Assembly: GCA_902800255.1 (NCBI GenBank)
Contig: CADCDV010000028.1
Coordinates: 1-7,310 of the forward strand
DNA: 7,310 bases
Direction of reading: 5' to 3'
Origin: an uncultured Erysipelotrichaceae bacterium
Lineage (GTDB): Bacteria; Bacillota_I; Bacilli_A; RFN20; CAG-826
A program made the translations under genes and the position numbers. Every line of letters starts with the position of its first letter. Within the stretch, counting starts at the first letter, position 1. The notes beneath the pieces were generated by a model. The model was not told the origin of the DNA. It searched no databases and saw only the letters and a list, made by a program, of their open reading frames with translations. Below, one piece after another: positions 1 to 5,896 of this stretch.

Positions 1-758
1 TGTTCTCTCAAGGCAGGATTTTTCAATTCCAGGATTCGATTGTCCAAATGTTTGTCGTTGCCTTTTTCACCGATATACGGGACACGGAATTCATGATGTT
101 TGTCCATCAAGTAAGCAGACGAAGCATTGTAGGACATCAAAAAGTAGAAGAGTGCAGTCCGGAGGTCATCCAGTTCTTTGTGCCGGTTGTATATGTTCTG
201 GAGATAGGCGTAGACCGAACACTTCAAGGCCGTACGAAGTTTCTTCAGAATCTTGGCATCGTCGTAGGACCCTCCCGCGCTTTCTTCCCGATGCATGCTG
301 ATGAACTTTTTCACCACCCAGAACCTTTTCTCCATCTCGAAACTGTAATTGTCAGTCAGACGGATGGAAAAGATACGCTCATATGGGATACGGGAAAGGT
401 AGGCGGCAACCTCCGAATTCATGTCCGTGAAATTGGTCTGCTCCGTCCGGAAGGCTTTGTAGGCTGAAATCAGGTAATCGGACAGTAGGAAGTACTCTAG
501 GTCGATGTTTGTCCATGCATCGGCAAAGCACTCAAGATACCTGTAGAACCGCCCACGGTTTCCCTTGACGGCACGGTATAATTCTGCAAGTTCGCGGCAT
601 CGGTCGTTGATATAATACTCGCGTGCCTTTACTTTGAGAAAGACGGACCCTGAGCCGACAAAAGGTTCATAATAGTTCCTGATTTCCGATGGGAACAGGG
701 AAACCAGAAGATCCGCCTCCCTCTCTTTGTTTCCGATCCAGCTAATGATGGGTTCCAT
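1..758 (-). CDS. D12-class (Dam-type) DNA N6-adenine methyltransferase, C-terminus cut by the window edge
   Basis: The frame is open from ATG at 758 to base 1 (252 codons) with no stop, so the gene continues outside the window. The N-terminus carries the marks of the Dam/D12 family of S-adenosylmethionine-dependent adenine methyltransferases: WIGNK at residues 7-11, the SAM-binding motif EPFVGSGSVFL at 31-41, and the following ND at 51-52. Residues 204-235 (FYFLMSYN, later FRVPYIG) match the stretch that in Dam proteins precedes the catalytic DPPY motif, which would lie just beyond the edge. The region between is the likely target-recognition domain. It starts 3 bases after the stop of the exported-protein gene, so the two are probably co-transcribed and translationally coupled. 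No restriction endonuclease is visible, so it may be an orphan methyltransferase protecting a mobile element or modulating its replication; that role is inference. The recognition site cannot be read from the sequence. The family call is firm. Confidence 0.88.
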   Translation of the reverse strand, partial: MEPIISWIGNKEREADLLVSLFPSEIRNYYEPFVGSGSVFLKVKAREYYINDRCRELAELYRAVKGNRGRFYRYLECFADAWTNIDLEYFLLSDYLISAYKAFRTEQTNFTDMNSEVAAYLSRIPYERIFSIRLTDNYSFEMEKRFWVVKKFISMHREESAGGSYDDAKILKKLRTALKCSVYAYLQNIYNRHKELDDLRTALFYFLMSYNASSAYLMDKHHEFRVPYIGEKGNDKHLDNRILELKNPALRE

Positions 759-761
759 AGG

Positions 762-1193
762 CTATAACAACACTTTGAGTCCAAGGCCCGCTTCATAGTG
801 GACATTGGATATGGGTGACGAAAAGTTGACAGGTAGGGCAAGGCCCAGCGTAAATGCGCAGTGGTTGCTGATGAAGCCCATATATAGATTAAGAAGACGG
901 TTCCGTGTACCGGCCACTCTGCACATATATCCTGAAGAAGCGACCGTGTATATATAGTCGAGTGTATCGCCGGTACTAATTCTTGCATGATAGAGTTTCC
1001 CTTCCAGGCCTGCCTGCCAGAATCCGCCCAAGGTGTATTGCTCATAGAAAACATCGGCGCAGACAGACGAGCCGTTGTACAGTGCGGATATGCACAGGGA
1101 GGACTGGCCAGACATTGTCCGCTGCGCCGATGCCGGGAAAGAAAGTAAGGCGAGCGAAAGAAAAAGGATAGTATTTTGTACTCTAAATCTCAT
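762..1193 (-). CDS. Small exported protein, probably TraO-like (Bacteroidales conjugation family)
   Basis: The product is 143 residues from ATG at 1193. A longer frame begins at 1334, but this start is preferred because a classic signal peptide follows at once: MRFRVQ, a hydrophobic stretch at about 8-20, and a probable signal peptidase I site after ASA (21-23). The mature part is rich in alternating aromatic and glycine residues and ends in GLGLK plus hydrophobics, as in outer-membrane-associated beta proteins. Its pattern (GGFWQAGLEG at 57-65, LNLYMG at 101-106, PVNFSSP at 121-127) recalls TraO proteins of Bacteroidales conjugative elements. That assignment is from memory of the family and is moderate at best. 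The protein is shorter than the roughly 180-190 residues usual for TraO, and the missing part seems to be in the middle, after residue 106. It is the first gene of a two-gene unit with the methyltransferase and is driven by the promoter at 1238-1269. No other conjugation gene is in the window. Confidence 0.6.
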   Translation of the reverse strand: MRFRVQNTILFLSLALLSFPASAQRTMSGQSSLCISALYNGSSVCADVFYEQYTLGGFWQAGLEGKLYHARISTGDTLDYIYTVASSGYMCRVAGTRNRLLNLYMGFISNHCAFTLGLALPVNFSSPISNVHYEAGLGLKVLL

Positions 1194-1237
1194 ATTCTGT
1201 AAACTCAAAATTTCTTTGCGTAAACAAATTGTTGTCG

Positions 1238-1269
1238 CAAAGTAAAGGAGATTTTTTGGATATTCCAAA
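1238..1269 (-). promoter_or_regulatory. Divergent Bacteroidales-type promoter for the exported protein and methyltransferase genes
   Basis: On the minus strand, TTTG (1269-1266), a 20-base spacer and TTACTTTG (1245-1238) match TTTG-N20-TAnnTTTG with one mismatch (T for A in the second base of the -7 box). It mirrors the rep promoter about base 1262. The predicted start, near 1231, leaves a leader of roughly 38 bases before ATG 1193. Confidence 0.6.
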
Positions 1270-1286
1270 TTTTTCAGATAATTTTG
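1255..1286 (+). promoter_or_regulatory. Bacteroidales-type promoter for the replication initiator
   Basis: TTTG at 1255-1258, a 20-base spacer and TAATTTTG at 1279-1286 match the Bacteroidales primary-sigma consensus TTTG-N19-21-TAnnTTTG exactly. Transcription should begin around 1292. This makes the TTG codon at 1284 unusable as a start for rep and leaves ATG 1308 (very short leader) or ATG 1335 (about 42-base leader). Confidence 0.72.
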
Positions 1287-1307
1287 CGACAAATTTTTGT
1301 TTACATA

Positions 1308-2255
1308 ATGCAAAAATTCAGGGACGATAGGCAAATGGATGGTTACGAAAAGGAATCACGTCGGCGTGATGAGCTTCTTCACGTAAACGGTGTCGCGTAT
1401 ATCGAGGGCAACCTGAAACTGGCCCATCTGCGCATTCTCATTGCTATCGTCAGCCATCTACAGTCGGCCATCCAATTCAAAGTGTCCAGACGCAAAAACG
1501 GAATAAGAATCCCGGATGCCTTTCTACCGCAGAAAGGAGAGGTGACAAAATGGGGACAGACGCGGATCCTGACCATCCCCGTGGAAGAATTCCATCTGGG
1601 AATCAGAAACGGAGGACGACTCAGAACCTATTTTGACGAGTTGCAGGAAACCCGCATTGTTTTTCCGGACCCGCACGAGTGTTCTTCTTCTCAATTCAAT
1701 CTGGTCAACCGGTTCTCGGGGCTTATCGTGGGATACTCTTTCCCTGCCTATTCGAAGAATGTCGACATCTACCTTCAGGAAGAGATGGTCGGGCGACTGC
1801 TTCTCACGGAAGAGGGGTATTCCAGCTACTCGCAGTCATCGGCCCTTTCCCTGACAAACAAATACACAGTCCGAATCTACTGGCTAATATCATCATGGCG
1901 GAACAAGGGCGGATTCGTCATCTCGCTGAGCAATTTAAGAAGGATTCTCTGCCTGTCAGAAGCGTATGAACGCTTTGACAATGTCTCCTCAAAGATTATC
2001 GAGCCCGCTCGGAGGGAATTGAGAGCCCGCTTTCCCATCTGGTTTGAGATTCGTCAATATGAGTCCGGGAATGACCGGCAGCTGGCATTCAAGGTTAAGA
2101 TTGCCATGACCGATGAACAAAGGCGGGCGGAGATGCGAAAGGCTTACGATATCTGCTTCAATATTCTCACCGCCGTTGGCGCAAACATAGGAACCATCGG
2201 CGCTATCTTCCTTGATGGTGTCGTTGAGATATACCGCAGCGTCCACGATGCGTAA
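1308..2255 (+). CDS. Rep_3-family plasmid replication initiator; C-terminus probably foreign (chimeric end)
   Basis: This is a replication initiator of the RepB/Rep_3 type with two winged-helix domains, which would bind iterons and open a plasmid origin. Counting from ATG 1308 (315 residues), the first domain spans about 25-155 (NLKLAHLRILIAIVSHLQ, then LTIPVEEF at 88-95 and YFDELQETRIVF). The second spans about 180-265 and carries the family hallmark pattern ALSLTNKYTVRIYWLIS, then LSEAYERFDNVSSKIIEPA with RREL. The TTG at 1284 lies in the promoter and is rejected; ATG 1335 is an equally possible start, and no Shine-Dalgarno site helps, as is usual in Bacteroidales. The family-like sequence can be followed to about residue 280-295 (position 2145-2190). 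After that the frame runs antisense through the C-terminal coding region of the thioredoxin-like lipoprotein, so the last 20-35 residues are probably not native and the true C-terminus is missing. The start region is overlapped by its likely operator. Confidence 0.85.
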   Translation: MQKFRDDRQMDGYEKESRRRDELLHVNGVAYIEGNLKLAHLRILIAIVSHLQSAIQFKVSRRKNGIRIPDAFLPQKGEVTKWGQTRILTIPVEEFHLGIRNGGRLRTYFDELQETRIVFPDPHECSSSQFNLVNRFSGLIVGYSFPAYSKNVDIYLQEEMVGRLLLTEEGYSSYSQSSALSLTNKYTVRIYWLISSWRNKGGFVISLSNLRRILCLSEAYERFDNVSSKIIEPARRELRARFPIWFEIRQYESGNDRQLAFKVKIAMTDEQRRAEMRKAYDICFNILTAVGANIGTIGAIFLDGVVEIYRSVHDA

Positions 2256-3083
2256 ACGTTCCTCAAGGCTCGTCGCGCCAGAATAGGTATAGAAAGAAGG
2301 GACAAAACCTTGTCCGTATCCATAATCCTCATTTGAAGAGGAAGTAAGGCCAAATCTATCTTTGAAACCAGTCCATGACGATTCGTCATAAACCCCATTA
2401 GAGAGCCTAATGCCTTCCGTATCGCATTCGATGACATATGAATTTCGGCTATAAGAATCTTTCGCGTTGAAAGAAGAAAGGACGGTGTCTTCGACATATG
2501 CGCAATCAGAGCAAGAGCTTCTTAGGAAGCCGACGGTGAATTGCTCACCTTTTTCAAAGAGGTCCAAAAGCTGATTGTATTCGACATAAAGCATCTTTGA
2601 GAAATGTGCTTTCTCATAAAACCAATCTAAGAAAGCTGACTCTTCTAAGAATGGATCGTTCGCGCCGCTAGTGGTCTTCTGGTGTTTGAGTTTGCCATCT
2701 TTGAAAATAGCGACGGTTTCTTCGCTTTTTGCGATATTCAAACCGAAGGTCTCATGCCCTCCATCGAATTCGGTAGGGGCGATTCCGTATATCAAAGCGT
2801 TCTTTTTCTGAAGGAGGAGAATCGCTACTTTCTCAAAGTCCTCATAACAGGTGCAGGTGTTGTCCTTGTCGTAGACGAAGAGGATGAATTCCTTTTTGTC
2901 TTTGATGAGTGAAGAAAGCTCTGAATGGGTGATATTGACGAGGTGCTCCTCAACCTTCTCAGGAAGAGACCAGTCATATAGCTTTCCAAAGGTGAGATTG
3001 ATGGCTTCCTCTTCGCTCTTCCCACAAGAAGAAAGGAGGCTCAAAGACATCAAAATCGCGGATAGCAAAAAACGTTTTTTCAT
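1989..3083 (-). CDS. Thioredoxin-like lipoprotein with two Trx-type halves; C-terminus lost at the junction
   Basis: It starts at ATG 3083 with a lipoprotein signal peptide: MKKRF, a hydrophobic run, and the lipobox L-S-S-C with C20 as the lipidation site. The protein should sit on the outer face of the membrane. Two thioredoxin-fold-like segments follow. The first is around 65-140: strand EFILFVYDK, a CTC motif with C77 and C79, then TVAIFKDGK. The second is around 182-285: FTVGFLRSSCSDC with C191 and C194 as a CxxC pair, and FVPSF at 260-264 as the expected cis-proline loop. It may act in extracytoplasmic thiol redox or disulfide handling; no substrate can be named. The frame gives 364 residues, but beyond about residue 300 (below about 2185) it is antisense to rep and rich in unlikely proline/leucine runs, so the real C-terminus is missing. 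It is transcribed divergently from potA. Only a weak AAGG (3087-3090) precedes the start. It is not obviously related to polyamine uptake. Confidence 0.72.
   Translation of the reverse strand: MKKRFLLSAILMSLSLLSSCGKSEEEAINLTFGKLYDWSLPEKVEEHLVNITHSELSSLIKDKKEFILFVYDKDNTCTCYEDFEKVAILLLQKKNALIYGIAPTEFDGGHETFGLNIAKSEETVAIFKDGKLKHQKTTSGANDPFLEESAFLDWFYEKAHFSKMLYVEYNQLLDLFEKGEQFTVGFLRSSCSDCAYVEDTVLSSFNAKDSYSRNSYVIECDTEGIRLSNGVYDESSWTGFKDRFGLTSSSNEDYGYGQGFVPSFYTYSGATSLEERLRIVDAAVYLNDTIKEDSADGSYVCANGGENIEADIVSLSHLRPPLFIGHGNLNLECQLPVIPGLILTNLKPDGKAGSQFPPSGLDNL
2135..2210. other. Probable chimeric junction between Bacteroidales plasmid DNA and a Firmicutes/Mollicutes-like locus
   Basis: Two opposed reading frames cross here: rep (plus) and the lipoprotein (minus), overlapping from 1989 to 2255. 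Each looks family-like only on its own side: rep upstream of about 2150-2190, the lipoprotein above about 2185. Beyond that, each continues as the antisense of the other. The flanks differ in promoter type, ribosome-binding sites and codon style. The exact base cannot be fixed from one sequence. No terminal inverted repeat, insertion-sequence end or att-like core is evident. Confidence 0.7.
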
Positions 3084-3180
3084 GCGCCTTATTTTAGCAA
3101 GGAAAGGACATTCAAAAAAAGCCCCATCCTAATCGCGTATTTCTTTGCATAAAAATATGGTTGCGCGCACGCGCGAACCC

Positions 3181-3297
3181 AAAAAACCACCCCAAAAACG
3201 ACCCTAAAAAACCCCTCAAAAAACCGACTCAGTTTTTTTGCGAAAAAAAGTGGCCAAAATTTTTCAAAAAAAATCAAAAAAATTTTGACCCAAAAAA
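3181..3297. repeat. A-tract cluster starting with a degenerate 12-13 base tandem repeat
   Basis: Four degenerate units of the form A5-6 followed by C-rich 6-7 bases lie head to tail at 3181-3193, 3194-3205, 3206-3217 and 3218-3230 (for example AAAAAACCACCCC and AAAAAACCCCTC). Further A- or T-tracts of 6-8 bases follow at 3233-3239, 3243-3249, 3256-3264, 3266-3273, 3276-3282 and 3292-3297. Spacing of 9.5-15 bases is near, but not strictly at, the helical repeat, so intrinsic curvature is likely. A role in promoter activity or protein binding is inference. Confidence 0.55.
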
Positions 3298-3439
3298 TGC
3301 TAAGGAAACTTCGATAAGTCCCACAAAATGCCCACTTTTGAAATTTTCAAAAACCTTCACGAAAATTTTATCGAAAAATGTGTGAAAAATTTTGTTGTTT
3401 TTTGCAACCTTTTAATGCATTATTTTTCGCGTCAAGTTT

Positions 3440-3460
3440 CCTAGTCAAAAAATGACCTGG
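3440..3460. promoter_or_regulatory. Short dyad upstream of potA, candidate operator
   Basis: The sequence has the form CC-N2-GTCA-AAAAA-TGAC-N2-GG, symmetrical about base 3450 and 51 bases before the potA start. It could be a regulator site in the leader or promoter of the pot operon. The arms are short and the stretch is A-rich, so chance is a real alternative. Confidence 0.3.
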
Positions 3461-3498
3461 AATTACTGGCATTCGTTTACCTGTTTCTAAGAGGGTAT

Positions 3499-3503
3499 GG
3501 AGG
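3499..3503 (+). promoter_or_regulatory. Ribosome-binding site of potA
   Basis: GGAGG lies 7 bases before ATG 3511, a strong Shine-Dalgarno site that fixes the potA start and points to a Firmicutes-type host for this half of the window. Confidence 0.85.
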
Positions 3504-3510
3504 CACGAAA

Positions 3511-5058
3511 ATGAACGCTGAGAATACAATCATTTCGTTAAAGAATGTCTGCAAGGTTTTTGACAAGTCTTTCACGGCTGTCGATGACTTCAATCTCGAT
3601 ATCAAACGTGGTGAGTTTGTCACCTTCCTTGGACCTTCCGGATGTGGCAAGACCACAACCCTTAGAATGATCGCTGGCTTCGATATGCCAACAAGCGGCC
3701 AGATTCTTCTCAATGGTCAGGATATTTCCCTCATCCCACCATACAAAAGACCAATCAACACCGTCTTCCAGCGTTACGCCCTCTTCACCCATCTCAATAT
3801 CTACAAGAACATCGCTTTCGGCCTTCAGTATAAGAGGGTCGATGATTTAACCAAGCCTCTCAAGAACAAAGAAGGCAAACTTATGCTCGACGAGAACGGC
3901 AATCAGCTCTACGAAAAAAGGAAGCTCACCAAAGAGGAAATCAGAGCGAAAGTTAAGTACGCCCTCAACCTTGTTGATCTTGAAGGCTTCGAAAAGAGAG
4001 CGGTATCAACCCTCTCTGGCGGCCAACAACAGAGAATCGCTATCGCCCGCGCCATTGTCAATGAGCCAGAAATCCTTCTTCTCGATGAGCCTTTAGGCGC
4101 TCTCGACCTCAAGATGAGAAAAGAGATGCAACTTGAGCTCAAAGCCATGCACAAGAAGCTTGGCATCACTTTCATCTACGTTACCCATGACCAGGAAGAA
4201 GCCCTCACCATGTCCGACACCATCGTCGTCATGTCCGATGGTGAAATCCAGCAAGTTGGCACCCCAAAAGAAATCTACGACGAGCCAAAGAACGCTTTCG
4301 TCGCTGACTTCATCGGCGAATCCTCCATCTTCACCGGCACCGTCCAGAAGGGGAACAAGATCAAATTCTTAGGCGCCTCCTTCGATAGCGACCCAGCCGA
4401 CGAAGGTAAATTTGCCCTCAATGAGAAAGTCGATGTCGTCATCCGTCCAGAAGACGTCATCATCTCAGCCAAAGACAAAGGCACCGTCAATGCCAAGATC
4501 GTTTCCAAGATCTTCAAAGGCATGCATTACGAATACATCACGATGATTGGCAAAAACGAGATGATCGCCCAATCGACCAAAAACTTCGAAGAAGATAGCA
4601 TCGTCGGCCTCTCCGTCGATCCAGAGAACATCCAGATCATGAAGAAGCCATTCACATCTAACTACTACGATGGCCATCTTACCAAACACTGCCACGTCAG
4701 CTTTGCTGGCATCCACGCTTCCTTCGATGTCCTTAAGCTCTTCCCAGGCTATCACCTTAGCGAAGAAGGCACCCTCATCAACGATAAGGATGAGGAAAGA
4801 GATGTCGAAGGACTCCAGGTCTCCGTCGAAGTCGGTTTCGATGACCTTGAGCTTTCCGATGATCCAAACGCCTCTGACTTACATGGCGAGATCATCAACA
4901 TGATTTACCTTGGCGACCATTACGAAGTAACCGTCTGGAATCAGGATGTCGATGAAGAGTTCATCGTCAACACCCCAGACCTCTGGAATATCGGCGATAA
5001 CGTTTCCCTCATCATCAAAGAGGGTGGCGTCGAAGTCAAACTCAAAGGTGGAAGATAA
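3511..5058 (+). CDS. potA: PotA, ATPase of the spermidine/putrescine ABC importer (long form)
   Basis: This is the cytoplasmic ATP-hydrolysing subunit that drives polyamine import with PotB, PotC and PotD. All ABC motifs are intact: Walker A GPSGCGKTT (41-49), Q-loop VFQ (Q87), signature LSGGQQQR (168-175), Walker B ILLLDEP (188-194) and switch histidine H226 in YVTHDQEEA. A first TOBE-type regulatory domain lies at about 275-378, with the typical VVIRPEDV at 309-316. Two things are unusual. About 25-30 extra charged residues (roughly 110-138) sit between the Q-loop and the signature. A further 135 residues follow the first TOBE domain, ending in a second TOBE-like strand pattern (about 437-512, with GEIINMIYLGDHYEVTV). 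Most PotA proteins have about 350-380 residues and this one has 515; long forms are known in mollicutes. It is the first gene of the operon, with potB 5 bases downstream. The polyamine assignment rests on the neighbours as much as on PotA itself. Confidence 0.93.
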   Translation: MNAENTIISLKNVCKVFDKSFTAVDDFNLDIKRGEFVTFLGPSGCGKTTTLRMIAGFDMPTSGQILLNGQDISLIPPYKRPINTVFQRYALFTHLNIYKNIAFGLQYKRVDDLTKPLKNKEGKLMLDENGNQLYEKRKLTKEEIRAKVKYALNLVDLEGFEKRAVSTLSGGQQQRIAIARAIVNEPEILLLDEPLGALDLKMRKEMQLELKAMHKKLGITFIYVTHDQEEALTMSDTIVVMSDGEIQQVGTPKEIYDEPKNAFVADFIGESSIFTGTVQKGNKIKFLGASFDSDPADEGKFALNEKVDVVIRPEDVIISAKDKGTVNAKIVSKIFKGMHYEYITMIGKNEMIAQSTKNFEEDSIVGLSVDPENIQIMKKPFTSNYYDGHLTKHCHVSFAGIHASFDVLKLFPGYHLSEEGTLINDKDEERDVEGLQVSVEVGFDDLELSDDPNASDLHGEIINMIYLGDHYEVTVWNQDVDEEFIVNTPDLWNIGDNVSLIIKEGGVEVKLKGGR

Positions 5059-5063
5059 GCAAA

Positions 5064-5894
5064 ATGGAAGCAACCAAAACCTTATCTAGGAACAAAGGAA
5101 AGGTCCGCGAGACCCGTAAGTGGCTTTGCATGCCTTATGGCATCTTCCTCATCCTTTTCATCATCCTTCCTATCCTTCTCATCTTCTACTATGCCTTCTC
5201 GGATCCAACGACTGGCCTTATCACACTCAAGAACTTCAAATCGGTCTTTGAGGGCGATAGCAGTGTGACCACCTTCAAAGTCATCGGACAATCCTTAGGT
5301 GTTGCGGCCCTTACGACCGTCATCTGCATCCTCATCGCCTATCCAATCGCCTATATCCTTGCCAATTCGAAATGGAACAAGAACGTCGTCCTTGTCTATC
5401 TCTTCCTTCTCCCGATGTGGATCAACTTCGTCATCAGAACCGTCGCCACCAAGCAGCTTCTTATCTTCTTTGGCCTTGATCCTGCGATGCACCCATGGGT
5501 CTGTTCCATCATCGGCATGGTCTATAACTACTTACCATTTGCCATCCTTCCTCTCTATAACACGATGCTCAAACTCGATAAGAGCCAGATTGAGGCGGCT
5601 GCCGACTTAGGTGCTTCCCCAGTCCAGGTCTTCATCAAGACCATCGTCCCAATGACGGTCCCTGGCATCGTAAGTGCTGCCACGATGACCTTCATGCCAA
5701 CGATGTCCTCTTACGTCATCACCGATGCCTTGTCGGGACGCACCATCAAGCTCATCGGTGGCCAGATCGAACATCAGTTCCTTCATTCCCAACTTAATGT
5801 TGGCAGCGTCTACGCCATCATCATGCTCGCCCTCATCGGACTTTCCGTCGTCTTTGAGAATTTCTTCAGCGAGAAGAAGAAAGGAGCCAGGTAA
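5064..5894 (+). CDS. potB: PotB, permease of the spermidine/putrescine ABC importer
   Basis: This is one of the two membrane subunits forming the polyamine channel. It has 276 residues, normal for the family, and about six hydrophobic helices, the first at roughly 22-44 (PYGIFLILFIILPILLIFY) after a basic N-terminus. The cytoplasmic EAA loop that docks on PotA is at 177-201 (EAAADLGAS, ending in VPGI). It starts 5 bases after the potA stop; an AAGGTGG sequence 12 bases upstream, inside the end of potA, probably serves as ribosome-binding site, so translation is likely coupled. The lysine/arginine-rich C-terminus (KKKGAR) fits a cytoplasmic tail. Being first of the two permeases and followed by a PotC-like partner supports PotB rather than a thiamine or iron permease. 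Confidence 0.92.
   Translation: MEATKTLSRNKGKVRETRKWLCMPYGIFLILFIILPILLIFYYAFSDPTTGLITLKNFKSVFEGDSSVTTFKVIGQSLGVAALTTVICILIAYPIAYILANSKWNKNVVLVYLFLLPMWINFVIRTVATKQLLIFFGLDPAMHPWVCSIIGMVYNYLPFAILPLYNTMLKLDKSQIEAAADLGASPVQVFIKTIVPMTVPGIVSAATMTFMPTMSSYVITDALSGRTIKLIGGQIEHQFLHSQLNVGSVYAIIMLALIGLSVVFENFFSEKKKGAR
5881..5886 (+). promoter_or_regulatory. Ribosome-binding site of potC
   Basis: AAGGAG lies inside the last codons of potB, 10 bases before ATG 5897. It supports that start over the in-frame ATG at 5915. Confidence 0.7.
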
Positions 5895-5896
5895 CA

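Larger units (their letters stand above)
1220..1304. repeat. Large interrupted dyad between divergent genes; probable Rep operator or iteron-like pair
   Basis: Two 22-base arms, 1220-1241 and 1283-1304, are inverted copies identical at 19 of 22 positions. Both read GTAAACAAA at the outer end and TTGTCGCAAA at the inner end; the three mismatches are contiguous in the middle. Between them lies a smaller palindrome, TTTGGA-TAT-TCCAAA (1255-1269). Everything is centred on base 1262. Rep_3-family initiators are known to bind directly repeated iterons as monomers and inverted repeats near their own promoter as dimers to repress themselves. The position and symmetry fit that, but binding by the adjacent Rep is inference. 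Each arm begins at the TTTG of a promoter -7 box and covers the expected transcription start. Confidence 0.75.
3084..3510. other. Low-complexity, A-tract-rich intergenic region between divergent genes
   Basis: This 427-base gap separates the lipoprotein start from potA and must carry the promoters for both. It holds an alternating purine-pyrimidine CG tract (3163-3175), a run of A-tracts (3181-3297), further A/T-rich sequence to about 3425, a small dyad (3440-3460) and the potA ribosome-binding site. The short open frames across it are made of K/P/F-rich low-complexity residues and are not credible genes. I could not identify a convincing -35/-10 pair for either direction. Confidence 0.6.

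Noticed and set aside
48..467. Plus-strand open frame of 139 codons
   Set aside because: It lies antisense to the methyltransferase, whose motifs are clear and whose frame is unbroken over 252 codons.
1284..1307. TTG start at 1284 for the replication initiator
   Set aside because: The codon is inside the -7 box of the rep promoter, upstream of the expected transcript start; ATG 1308 or 1335 is more likely.
1383..1397. A third copy of the arm motif (GTAAAC then GTCGCG) inside rep
   Set aside because: The spacing between the two halves is 3 bases instead of about 9-10, and the stretch is explained by coding sequence, so it is probably chance.
3161..3385. Short K/P/F-rich frames in the intergenic region
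   Set aside because: They are translations of A-tract low-complexity DNA, with no ribosome-binding site and no family pattern.
3393..3424. A potA promoter with TTGTTT and CATTAT, 16 bases apart
   Set aside because: Only 3 of 6 and 4 of 6 positions fit the consensus in a very AT-rich stretch, where such matches are common.
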